Shown: in pieces, positions 1 to 7,431 of the stretch
How the letters are laid out: each line of letters begins with the position of its first letter
How positions within the stretch are numbered: position 1 is the first letter of the stretch
From: Flagellimonas meridianipacifica
GTDB lineage: Bacteria; Bacteroidota; Bacteroidia; Flavobacteriales; Flavobacteriaceae
DNA length: 64,000 nt
Direction: 5' to 3'
Assembly: GCF_003001695.1 (NCBI RefSeq)
Contig: NZ_PVYX01000002.1
Span: 1,302,001 to 1,366,000 of the forward strand
Made by a program: the position numbers and the translations under genes
Notes under the pieces: model-generated
What the model was told of the DNA's origin: nothing
The model's database searches: none
Seen by the model: the letters and a program-made list of their open reading frames with translations, nothing else

Positions 1-1208
1 TCCCTGCGTTCCAGTTCGTTGGTATAATTGGTCATTGCCGTACTAATTTCTTCCAAAGCTTCCAAAACGGTCTTTTCGTATTGTTGTAGGGCCGCTAATG
101 TCAAGGCATCATTCTGATTGATTTGTTGTTTAACTCTTCCCAAATTAAAGGCCGCCCAACTAATATTGGGGAAAATGCTCCAAGTAAAGGATTCATTGCT
201 TCCAAAATTGGAGAAATCTACGGCTGAAAACCCAATGGAACCTCCAAATTGAATGTTAGGATACAGCTCTGCTACGGACAGGTTATAACGTGCAATCTGT
301 TGTTGTAATTGAGCTTCCGCTTGTCTCACATCGGGACGCCTTCTCAATAATTCGGTTACATTTCCCACACCAACTGAAACGGGTAAACTTGGAAGTGGTT
401 TTTTGTTCACAACGGTCTCATCTAGATTTCCAGGTACTTCCCCAATCAAAACACTCAAGCTGTTTTTGAGCGCTTGAATTCTCGCTTTTAGTGGGGGGAT
501 AGTCGCACGTGTGTTTTCCAACTGAGCTAAGGCACGTGAAACATCCAAACTGTTGCTGGTTCCAGCATCCTTTAAGCGAACTGTTAAATCATAGGTTGCT
601 TGTTGACCATTTAGGTTTCGTTGGGCGATATCCAACTGATACTGTGCTCCGCGGAATTCCATATAGTTTCGGGCGACTTCTGCAAAGATGCTGACATAAA
701 CACCCTGCATATCGGCAAGAGCGGATTGCTGGTTGGCGTAAGCACCTTTAATTCGGTTGGATACCCTGCCAAAAACATCTGTTTCCCAAAAGGCGTCAAA
801 ATTCGAATTATAAGTGGTGAAGGTCGGATTGGCCCCTGGAACAAAAATATTTTCTCCCAAACGGGTTCTTGTAACATCCCCATTAGCCGTTACCGTAGGT
901 ATTCTGTCCAATTTTGTACTTTTTAATGCTGCACGGGAAGCATAGAAATTGGCGATGGCCGCGTTAATGTCTAAGTTATGCTTTCTGGCTTTTTCGATTA
1001 AAGTATCCAAAACTGGGTCATTAAATTCTGACCACCATTCAGTGACTACTTGACTTTGAGCTTCTTCAAAAGAAGAATGGTCAGTTACATTTTCTAGGTA
1101 ATTTTTGTCAACATCAATTTTTGAGTTGACTTCGAAGTCCCTTTTGGCAACCCCACAGGAAACCAATATGAGGGACAATACTGTTATTAGTGTTAGATTT
1201 TTCATCAT
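1..1208 (-). CDS. NodT-like TolC-family outer-membrane efflux lipoprotein (3' part outside window)
   Basis: This is the outer-membrane channel of the RND pump encoded just upstream on the same strand. The visible part is about 402 residues. It begins MMKNLTLIT and has a lipobox ending LVSC near residue 19, so it is a lipid-anchored factor of the NodT type. Long helical stretches rich in Q, A, L and R follow, with a PxVTANGDVTR-like strand and the RRRPDVRQAEAQL motif typical of this family at around residue 300. The C-terminus lies beyond base 1. Start is at 1208; the Met codon at 1205 is equally possible. It is separated from the permease stop by 88 bp that carry their own tandem regulatory site, so it may be transcribed both with the operon and from its own promoter. 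Confidence 0.9.
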   Translation of the reverse strand, partial: MMKNLTLITVLSLILVSCGVAKRDFEVNSKIDVDKNYLENVTDHSSFEEAQSQVVTEWWSEFNDPVLDTLIEKARKHNLDINAAIANFYASRAALKSTKLDRIPTVTANGDVTRTRLGENIFVPGANPTFTTYNSNFDAFWETDVFGRVSNRIKGAYANQQSALADMQGVYVSIFAEVARNYMEFRGAQYQLDIAQRNLNGQQATYDLTVRLKDAGTSNSLDVSRALAQLENTRATIPPLKARIQALKNSLSVLIGEVPGNLDETVVNKKPLPSLPVSVGVGNVTELLRRRPDVRQAEAQLQQQIARYNLSVAELYPNIQFGGSIGFSAVDFSNFGSNESFTWSIFPNISWAAFNLGRVKQQINQNDALTLAALQQYEKTVLEALEEISTAMTNYTNELERR

Positions 1209-1227
1209 TTCTATGTTTTTATTTGTT

Positions 1228-1288
1228 CAAATTTCGGTCAGATTGGGTGCTTTCAGTTAACCAAAAACACCCCTCTTTTGACCAAAAT
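1228..1288 (-). promoter_or_regulatory. AraC-type tandem site and weak -7 box before the TolC gene
   Basis: On the minus strand ATTTTGGTCA (1288-1279) and TTTTTGGTTA (1267-1258) are direct repeats with a 21-bp period. Then, 23 bp from the proximal repeat, comes GAAATTTG (1235-1228), a near match to the TAnnTTTG -7 box. The same repeat pair at the same distance from a -7 box lies upstream of the adaptor gene (5880-5940). A 21-bp period puts both half-sites on one DNA face, as for AraC-family dimers or two-HTH monomers. The regulator is inferred; no araC gene is adjacent inside the window. Confidence 0.6.
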
Positions 1289-1296
1289 CTAATATG

Positions 1297-4200
1297 TTAG
1301 AGTGCTGATTGAATTTGATGATGATTTGCATCTTTTACATCCACCTTTTTAGTTTTGGTGGTCCATTTTCTACCGAGGTAATAGAAGACAGGAGTCAAGA
1401 AGATTCCGAATAGGGTCACGCCAAGCATTCCACTGAAAACGGCGATACCTAAGGCATTTCTAAGTTCTGCACCTGCACCAGTTGCTATAGCTAAAGGCAC
1501 GACTCCTAAGATAAATGCCATGGCGGTCATCAAAATAGGACGTAAGCGTAGCTTGGAAGCCTCGATAACAGCTGTTCTTAGGTCTTTTCCTTGGTCTTCC
1601 AATTGCTTGGCAAACTCCACAATCAAGATGGCGTTTTTACTTGCGAGACCGACTAGGACGACCAACCCAATCTGAACCATAATGTTGTTATCCAATCCGG
1701 CAAGGTCTATTCCTACCATTGCTGATAGTAGCACCATCGGAACGATGAAGATGACGGCCAATGGAAGAACCAAACTTTCAAATTGTGCTGCTAAAAGCAA
1801 GAAAACAAACACTACGGCGAGTAGGAAAGCGATTCCGGCTGTATTTCCTGTTTGTTTTTGTTGGTAGGCCATTTCGGTCCACTCAAAGGAAATACCTTGA
1901 GGTAAAATCTCGGCAGCCAATTCTTCCATTCTATCCAAAGCTTGTCCGGTGCTATATCCTGGAGCAATATCTCCGACCAATGATGCGGATGGGTAAAGGT
2001 TGAATCTTGGAATCCTGTTGGGTCCAGCGATATCTTTTTGGGTACTGATGGTTCCTAGTGGCACCATATCCCCATTTTGGTTTCGCACTTTTATTCTCGA
2101 AATATCATCAGGTGTTAATCTGTTTGGAGCATCGGCTTGGGCAGTGACTTGATAGGTTCTTCCCAAATAGTTGAATTCATTTACGAAAGCCGAGCCTAGA
2201 TATACTTCCAAGGATTGGAAGACTTCAGCCACATCGATACCTAATTGTTCTGCTTTTACTCGGTCAATGTCCAAATACAATTGTGGCGTTTGGTTGTTGA
2301 AGAAGGTAAATACGCTATTAAGCTTAGGGTCTTGATTAGCGGCGGTGGCCAGTTGGTAGGTGGCGTTCAATAAAGCATCAGTTCCAAGGTTGGCTCTGTC
2401 TTGAACCATCATCCTAAATCCACCAGCGTTACCAATACCACGAACAGAGGGAGGAGGAATAACTACAACAAAGGCATCATCCACTTCTGCCATTTTTGCT
2501 CTAAGTGTTCCCAATAGGTCTTGGTAACCAATTCCTTTTTCGGTTCTTACATCAAAATCTTCAAGGGTAACGAAAATCGCAGCAGCATTTGAAGCATTGG
2601 TAAAGGATGCCCCATCGAATCCGGTGAAGGATACGGTATTGGCAACGCCGTCAACTTCCAATAAAGTGTCTATGGCATCTTTTACTACCTCATCGGTTCT
2701 GCTCAAAGAGGACCCTGGCGGTAATTGGATAGCAGTAATAAAATACTGTTGGTCCATAGCAGGTACAAATCCGCTGGGTACTTTGTTGAACTCAAATCCT
2801 GTCAATGCAATGAGTCCTCCATAGACTAACATTACCATGTACCCAGTTCTGACCAATTTGCTAACAGCTTTTCCATATCGAATGGAAAGTCCGTCCATGA
2901 ATCGGTTAAAGCTGTCACCTAAAAATTTAAAAGGGCGTAACAAAAAAGGTGTTTTTTTATTCTCATCATGAGACTCATGTCGCATCAATAAGGCGGCCAA
3001 AGCTGGACTCAAGGTCAACGAAACGAACAAGGAAATTACAGTAGAAACTGCAATGGTAACTCCAAATTGCTTATAGAATTCTCCGGATATTCCATCCATA
3101 AAAGTAGTTGGAAGGAATACCGCAACTAGCACCAAACTAGCGGCAACCAAAGCTCCGGTAACCTCAGTCATTGTTTTTCTTGCGGCCTCTTTTGGTGAAA
3201 GCCCTTTGGCTAAATAGCGTTCCATATTTTCCACAACCACAATGGCATCATCCACAACAATACCGATGGCCAATACAAGTCCAAAAAGGGTAAGGTTGTT
3301 TAAGGAAAACCCTATTCCCTGCATTACCGCAAAGGTTCCTATTAAGGAAACGGGAATAGCCAAGATGGGAATAATGGCGGCCCGCCATGATTGCAAGAAA
3401 AGCAGAATTACAAATACAACAAGTAAAACAGCTTCGAAAATGGTACGATACACCTCATCTACTGATTTTTGTACAAATTCTGTAGGATTGTAAGCGATTT
3501 TATATTCCAAGTCCTCAGGAAAATTTTGAGCAAGCTCCGATACTTTAGCTTGAATGGCGGCGGCAGTTTCAAGAGCATTTCCGCCTGGTTGTTGGTAAAT
3601 CGGCATCGCAATAGCGGGGTCTTTACCCAAATAACCTTTAGTGGCATAATTTTGAGCGCCTAGTTCCACTCGACCTACATCCTTCAATTGGACGATACGA
3701 CCATTTTCCTCAGCCTTGATGATAATGTTTTCAAACTGTTCTTGGGTAACCAGTTTTCCTTGGGTTTGAATATTAATTTCAAATGCGGATTGACTTCCGG
3801 AAGGCAGTGTGTTCAAGGTTCCACTTGCAATTTGCACGTTCTGCGCGCGAAGTGCGGCTACTACTTCCCCTGCAGTCATATCTAAATTGGCAATTCTATC
3901 AGGATCTAACCAGATGCGCATGGCATATTCCGCTGCACCGAAAATTTGTATGTCACCAACACCTTTGATACGGGCGATTTGGTCTATCATTTGCAAAGTA
4001 GCGTAGTTGCCAATGTAAGTCTGGTCATAGGTTTTATTGGGGGAGTACATATTAACGACCAATAAGATATCTGGAGATACTTTGTTCGTAGTAATACCCA
4101 ACCTGCGCACCGATTCTGGCAATCGAGGTTCCGCTATGGCGACTCTATTCTGCACCTGAACCTGTGCACGGTCTAAATCGGTTCCCAGCTCGAAGGCTAC

Positions 4201-4479
4201 TTGAAGGGTAACCACTCCATCTGCTGAAGATTGGGAGGTCATGTAAATCATTCCCTCTACACCGTTGATTTCCTGTTCTAGAGGAGTGGCAACAGTCTCA
4301 GAGAGTGTTTTTGCGTTAGCACCAGGATATGTGGCCACTACCTGAACGGTTGGTGGCGCTACGTCTGGAAATTGTGATACTGGCAAGGAAACGTATGCCA
4401 ATCCTCCCACAATTACAATCAAGATGCTGAGCACTGCTGCGAAAATGGGTCTTTTGATAAAAATGTGACTGAATTTCAT
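1297..4479 (-). CDS. RND efflux permease, HAE1/AcrB type
   Basis: Inner-membrane proton-driven drug transporter of the AcrB/MexB class, 1060 residues, the usual length. It shows the family plan: an N-terminal TM1 ending near residue 32, a large periplasmic loop, a TM block at about 340-500, a second periplasmic loop and a C-terminal TM block at about 870-1035. The TM4 motif GIVVDDAIVVVENMERYL contains the Asp-Asp pair of the proton relay. The C-terminus repeats the pattern (GLASKNAILIVEFAKQLEDQG). It lies 132 bp downstream of the adaptor and 88 bp upstream of the outer-membrane factor, forming a complete tripartite pump. Substrate cannot be read from sequence. No sign of damage. Confidence 0.97.
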   Translation of the reverse strand: MKFSHIFIKRPIFAAVLSILIVIVGGLAYVSLPVSQFPDVAPPTVQVVATYPGANAKTLSETVATPLEQEINGVEGMIYMTSQSSADGVVTLQVAFELGTDLDRAQVQVQNRVAIAEPRLPESVRRLGITTNKVSPDILLVVNMYSPNKTYDQTYIGNYATLQMIDQIARIKGVGDIQIFGAAEYAMRIWLDPDRIANLDMTAGEVVAALRAQNVQIASGTLNTLPSGSQSAFEINIQTQGKLVTQEQFENIIIKAEENGRIVQLKDVGRVELGAQNYATKGYLGKDPAIAMPIYQQPGGNALETAAAIQAKVSELAQNFPEDLEYKIAYNPTEFVQKSVDEVYRTIFEAVLLVVFVILLFLQSWRAAIIPILAIPVSLIGTFAVMQGIGFSLNNLTLFGLVLAIGIVVDDAIVVVENMERYLAKGLSPKEAARKTMTEVTGALVAASLVLVAVFLPTTFMDGISGEFYKQFGVTIAVSTVISLFVSLTLSPALAALLMRHESHDENKKTPFLLRPFKFLGDSFNRFMDGLSIRYGKAVSKLVRTGYMVMLVYGGLIALTGFEFNKVPSGFVPAMDQQYFITAIQLPPGSSLSRTDEVVKDAIDTLLEVDGVANTVSFTGFDGASFTNASNAAAIFVTLEDFDVRTEKGIGYQDLLGTLRAKMAEVDDAFVVVIPPPSVRGIGNAGGFRMMVQDRANLGTDALLNATYQLATAANQDPKLNSVFTFFNNQTPQLYLDIDRVKAEQLGIDVAEVFQSLEVYLGSAFVNEFNYLGRTYQVTAQADAPNRLTPDDISRIKVRNQNGDMVPLGTISTQKDIAGPNRIPRFNLYPSASLVGDIAPGYSTGQALDRMEELAAEILPQGISFEWTEMAYQQKQTGNTAGIAFLLAVVFVFLLLAAQFESLVLPLAVIFIVPMVLLSAMVGIDLAGLDNNIMVQIGLVVLVGLASKNAILIVEFAKQLEDQGKDLRTAVIEASKLRLRPILMTAMAFILGVVPLAIATGAGAELRNALGIAVFSGMLGVTLFGIFLTPVFYYLGRKWTTKTKKVDVKDANHHQIQSAL

Positions 4480-4611
4480 GATTTCTATTTTTTAGTGTTG
4501 GACTGTCCTGAGGGCTTTCCTTAGGGCAGTAGTATCCCTGTTGCCCTCATTGACCCACTCTTTACAGGTGGTGAGAGCAATACCGGAATACAATATGTTT
4601 TGGATATATGC

Positions 4612-5838
4612 TTATTCTGCCGATGCTACTGCAAGGGCTTCCTTAGTTTCGGTTAGGGATTTTTGGATAGGACTTACGGCAACACCAGGTCTAATTTTCT
4701 GGATGTTGTTGGTTATAAGGACGTCTTCGGGGGTTAGTCCGTTTCTCACGATTCGCATCCCATTGGTATGTAAAGGACCAAGTTCTATATTTTTCACAGC
4801 AACCGTATTATCCTCGCCAACTACATAGACAAAACGAACAGATTGATTCGTTCCGATGATTTCATCAGGGATAAGTATTGCTTCATGCTCAGCACTACCT
4901 AGCAATCTGGCTTTACCGAACATACCTGGTTCTATTAGACCATCCTTGTTTTCCAAGGTAGCTCTACCTTCAATGGTACCTGTGCTTCTGTCAATTTCAT
5001 TATCAACAAAGTCCATTACGGCCTCATGAACATATTCATCTTCATCTTGAAGTTTCAAAAAGACGGGATTTGCAGTAGAACGGGAAGAACCTCTTTCTCC
5101 ATTTTGTGCCAAACGAGAGTACTTCAAGTAATCGGATTCGCTGCCTCTAAAGTAAAAATGAATAGGACTAGTAGAAACTATGGTTGTTAGTAGGGTAGAG
5201 TTGGAGGAACCTCCGTCAATCAAGTTTCCTTCATTGACCATATCACGGCTCACACGTCCAGAAATAGGAGCTTTCACTTTAGTGAACTCAAGGTTCAATT
5301 TTGCATTATCTACGGAAGCTTGGGCCAATTGTAGCGAAGCTTTTGCACCGGCAAGAGCTTGTTTGCGGCTATCGTATTCCTCTGCAGAGACGGCACCGGA
5401 TTCTCTCAATGACTGCACACGATTGTAATTATCCTGAGCAATGGTCAATCTTGCCTGCGCCTGACCATAACTGGCTCTAGCTTGGTTGAGTGCAATTTTA
5501 AAAGGTCTTTGGTCAATAGTAAAAAGTACATCTCCTTTGTTTACTGCCTGGCCATCCTTAAAACTTACATTCTGAATGTAACCACTGACCCTGGCACGAA
5601 CCTCAACACGGTTACTGGCCTCAAAACGACCAGTGTACTCATCCCATTCGGTTATCTTTTCGAATACGGGATTAGATACTTCTACCGGTAATCCTTGAGG
5701 TTGGTTCTGGGCTATTTCTTTTTCTTCTTCCTTTTCAAATGCTGAAAAGATAAGTATTGCCATTACGCCAAGCATCATGGCAAAGATCACGTACACCTTT
5801 GCGTGAAATTTTGCTGTTTTTAGATGAATAGTTTTCAT
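4612..5838 (-). CDS. RND periplasmic adaptor (membrane fusion protein, AcrA type)
   Basis: Periplasmic adaptor linking the permease to the outer-membrane factor, 408 residues. The N-terminus has one hydrophobic segment (about residues 15-33) without a lipobox Cys, so it is probably anchored by an uncleaved helix. Residues 60-115 form the first half of the biotinyl-lipoyl-like fold (VRARVSGYIQNVSFKDGQ), followed by a coiled-coil hairpin (about 120-190), the second lipoyl half (KVKAPISGRVSRDMVNEG) and beta-barrel and membrane-proximal domains. First gene of the minus-strand operon. The start at 5838 fits a predicted transcription start near 5873 from the -7 box at 5880-5887. Confidence 0.96.
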   Translation of the reverse strand: MKTIHLKTAKFHAKVYVIFAMMLGVMAILIFSAFEKEEEKEIAQNQPQGLPVEVSNPVFEKITEWDEYTGRFEASNRVEVRARVSGYIQNVSFKDGQAVNKGDVLFTIDQRPFKIALNQARASYGQAQARLTIAQDNYNRVQSLRESGAVSAEEYDSRKQALAGAKASLQLAQASVDNAKLNLEFTKVKAPISGRVSRDMVNEGNLIDGGSSNSTLLTTIVSTSPIHFYFRGSESDYLKYSRLAQNGERGSSRSTANPVFLKLQDEDEYVHEAVMDFVDNEIDRSTGTIEGRATLENKDGLIEPGMFGKARLLGSAEHEAILIPDEIIGTNQSVRFVYVVGEDNTVAVKNIELGPLHTNGMRIVRNGLTPEDVLITNNIQKIRPGVAVSPIQKSLTETKEALAVASAE

Positions 5839-5839
5839 A

Positions 5840-5880
5840 GTACTGTATTTAAATTGTGTGTTGTATAAATTTTACAGTAC
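5840..5880. repeat. Inverted repeat GTACTGTA-N25-TACAGTAC in the adaptor leader
   Basis: Perfect 8-bp arms at 5840-5847 and 5873-5880, starting two bases before the adaptor ATG. The predicted transcription start (about 5873) falls in the distal arm, so the element could be a repressor site over the start region or, if transcription begins further upstream, a leader hairpin that covers the ribosome entry region. Function is inferred only. Confidence 0.4.
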
Positions 5881-5940
5881 AAATGTATTTGTGAAGTAGA
5901 CCATAAGGTTAACCAAAATCAAAGCGTAAATGACCAAAAT
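5880..5940 (-). promoter_or_regulatory. Promoter of the first RND operon with AraC-type tandem site
   Basis: On the minus strand the -7 box TACATTTG (5887-5880) is an exact TAnnTTTG match. Upstream lie the direct repeats ATTTTGGTTA (5919-5910) and ATTTTGGTCA (5940-5931), with a 21-bp period. The proximal repeat would sit at about -37 to -46 relative to the inferred start, where a class II activator would contact RNA polymerase; there is no good -33 TTTG box, which fits an activated promoter. The pair is repeated before the TolC gene at 1228-1288 with identical spacing. Confidence 0.65.
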
Positions 5941-6055
5941 TTAATATTGGGTTATTTAATGACTTACTTCCTCTTATTTATAAGGAGTAGGGGATTCCAG
6001 TTGGCCCTGGTTTTATAAGTCAAAGTGGTATGATTTGAATCTTCGACACAACTTT

Positions 6056-6087
6056 TTGTTTATTTTATCATCCAAATGATTAAACAA
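6056..6087. promoter_or_regulatory. Long inverted repeat upstream of the tetR promoter
   Basis: TTGTTTA (6056-6062) and TTAAACAA (6080-6087) face each other; the perfect paired arms extend to TTTGTTTA/TAAACAAA (6055-6062 and 6081-6088). The right edge is 13 bp before the -7 box at 6101. A nearly identical element, TTGTTTAATTT-N11-AAATTAAACAA, lies 14 bp before the -7 box of the FAD oxidoreductase gene at 15391-15423. Neither promoter has a recognisable -33 box, so an activator that binds this inverted repeat is likely. The protein is unknown; a MerR-like regulator is one possibility. Confidence 0.55.
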
Positions 6088-6100
6088 ATAATTTTTTATC

Positions 6101-6124
6101 TATATTTGCGTGACTAATAGTCAT
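6101..6124 (+). promoter_or_regulatory. tetR promoter -7 box and TetR operator O1
   Basis: TATATTTG (6101-6108) matches TAnnTTTG exactly. Transcription would begin near 6115, inside the palindrome TGACT-AAT-AGTCA (6111-6123). The ATG follows at 6126. A repressor on this site would block initiation, so autorepression by the TetR protein is expected. Two more copies of the palindrome lie at 6745-6757 and 8549-8561 in the same operon. Confidence 0.75.
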
Positions 6125-6125
6125 T

Positions 6126-6728
6126 ATGAATACAATACTTACATCCAAACAAAAGCAAATTATCAATGCAGCCGATTCTGTATTGCTTGAAGTTGGCGTG
6201 ATTGATTTTACCGTGGATAAAGTGGTTGAACACCTAGGAATTGCAAAAGGGACAGTCTACAAGTACTTTGAAAGCAAGGATGATTTATTGGCTGAAGTAA
6301 GTACCAAGGCACTCAATCAACTTCTGAATTATTTCAAACTTAGTGAAAGAAATACTCCCAAGGGAATTGAGCAGACCAGGAATATTTTGATGTCCGTTTA
6401 CCATTATGAGCAGGATTATCCGCGATATTTCGAGTTATTGGTTCATATGGAAAGACCTGATTTCAGTACTACCGCGGAATCTTATTTGAGCATTAGTCAT
6501 CTATTACAAACCTTTTTTACGGAACATATTCAAAGACAGATTGATGAAGGTTTTATCAAGCCAACTGTGAATCCGCTAATATCAAATTATTTCTGTTGGG
6601 GAAGTTGTATGGGTGTGATGCAATTCCTTGATGCAAAGAAAGCTTTTCTAAAAGATAGCGAGAAGATAGAACAACGAGAGTTGTTCGAATCCTATGTAAA
6701 CGTGTTGATAGACGGTATGCGAACCTAA
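6126..6728 (+). CDS. TetR/AcrR-family transcriptional regulator
   Basis: Ligand-responsive repressor, 200 residues, the usual TetR length. Residues 8-55 form the TetR_N helix-turn-helix (AADSVLLEVGVIDFTVDKVV, then HLGIAKGTVYKYFESKDDLL), with the typical KGTVYxYFxSKDDLL recognition-helix ending. The C-terminal two thirds are variable helical ligand-binding sequence. It is the first gene of the cyclase/RND operon. Its promoter region, the gap to the next gene and the gap before the adaptor each carry the palindrome TGACTnnnAGTCA, which is the probable binding site. Loss of repression by a pump substrate is the usual logic; the ligand is unknown. Confidence 0.95.
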   Translation: MNTILTSKQKQIINAADSVLLEVGVIDFTVDKVVEHLGIAKGTVYKYFESKDDLLAEVSTKALNQLLNYFKLSERNTPKGIEQTRNILMSVYHYEQDYPRYFELLVHMERPDFSTTAESYLSISHLLQTFFTEHIQRQIDEGFIKPTVNPLISNYFCWGSCMGVMQFLDAKKAFLKDSEKIEQRELFESYVNVLIDGMRT

Positions 6729-6742
6729 TTTTTTTAATTAAA

Positions 6743-6759
6743 AGTGACTGATAGTCATT
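6743..6759. promoter_or_regulatory. TetR operator O2 between tetR and the DUF2461 gene
   Basis: AGTGACTGATAGTCATT contains TGACT-GAT-AGTCA (6745-6757). It sits 14 bp after the tetR stop and eight bases before the DUF2461 ATG. No clear TAnnTTTG box precedes it, so it may act as a roadblock or second contact point, or mark an old promoter. Confidence 0.65.
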
Positions 6760-6765
6760 ATAAAT

Positions 6766-7431
6766 ATGGAAGACAAAAAATACATCTACAGCTTTCTCCG
6801 AGACCTGAAGAACAACAATTCAAAGGAATGGATGGACGCCAATAAGGGTCGTTATCAAAAGGCGAAAAATCTATGGTTGAAAGAAATAGAACTGATTTTG
6901 GAGCGACTTTCCAAGCACAACTCCTTTTTTTCGCAGTTTCAACCGAAACAAACTATAATGCGTATCAATAATAATAGGATGTTTCATCCGGATAAGCCCG
7001 TATACAAGGATTATTTTGCATGTTCACCCAACGTAAAGACCAACCCCATAGCACATATCCATATTACAGCTGGGTTAAGTTGGTCCTTCCTTGAGGGAGG
7101 TCTATGGGCACCGGAAAAACCTGTTTTAAATCAGGTCCGGGAGGCCATTGATTATGATGGGGAGGTTTTAAATGACATCATCAATGACAAGAAATTTCAA
7201 AAGATGTTTGGAGGTCTTGCCAAAGATTCCAAAAAACTCAAAAGCGCCCCAAAAGGGTATTCCAAAGAACATGAACATATTGACTTGTTGCAATACAACA
7301 ATATAACAGCACAGGTTGAACTTACTGAGGAAATGGTAGTCAGCAACCATTTTGTAGACTTTGTGGAAGAAGCATATCTCACCTTAAAACCTTTGAACGA
7401 TTATTTGGAAAAAGCCATATCGGTGCCTTAG
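6766..7431 (+). CDS. DUF2461 / TIGR02453 family protein
   Basis: A 221-residue cytoplasmic protein of the DUF2461 family, whose biochemical role is not established. Family signs are the start FLRDLKNNNSKEWMDANKGRYQ, the central MRINNNRMFHPDKPVYKDYF (residues about 65-85) and the glycine-rich strand GLSWSFLEGGLWAPEKPVL. No signal peptide or membrane segment. It is preceded by a TetR operator and its TAG stop abuts the ATG of the cyclase gene with no gap, so the two are probably translationally coupled. Its position inside an efflux operon is unusual and suggests it was inserted together with the cyclase gene. Confidence 0.9.
   Translation: MEDKKYIYSFLRDLKNNNSKEWMDANKGRYQKAKNLWLKEIELILERLSKHNSFFSQFQPKQTIMRINNNRMFHPDKPVYKDYFACSPNVKTNPIAHIHITAGLSWSFLEGGLWAPEKPVLNQVREAIDYDGEVLNDIINDKKFQKMFGGLAKDSKKLKSAPKGYSKEHEHIDLLQYNNITAQVELTEEMVVSNHFVDFVEEAYLTLKPLNDYLEKAISVP

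Noticed and set aside
4541..4828. Plus-strand frame of 95 residues over the RND adaptor 3' end
   Set aside because: Mostly antisense to a clear adaptor gene; composition shows it to be a shadow frame.
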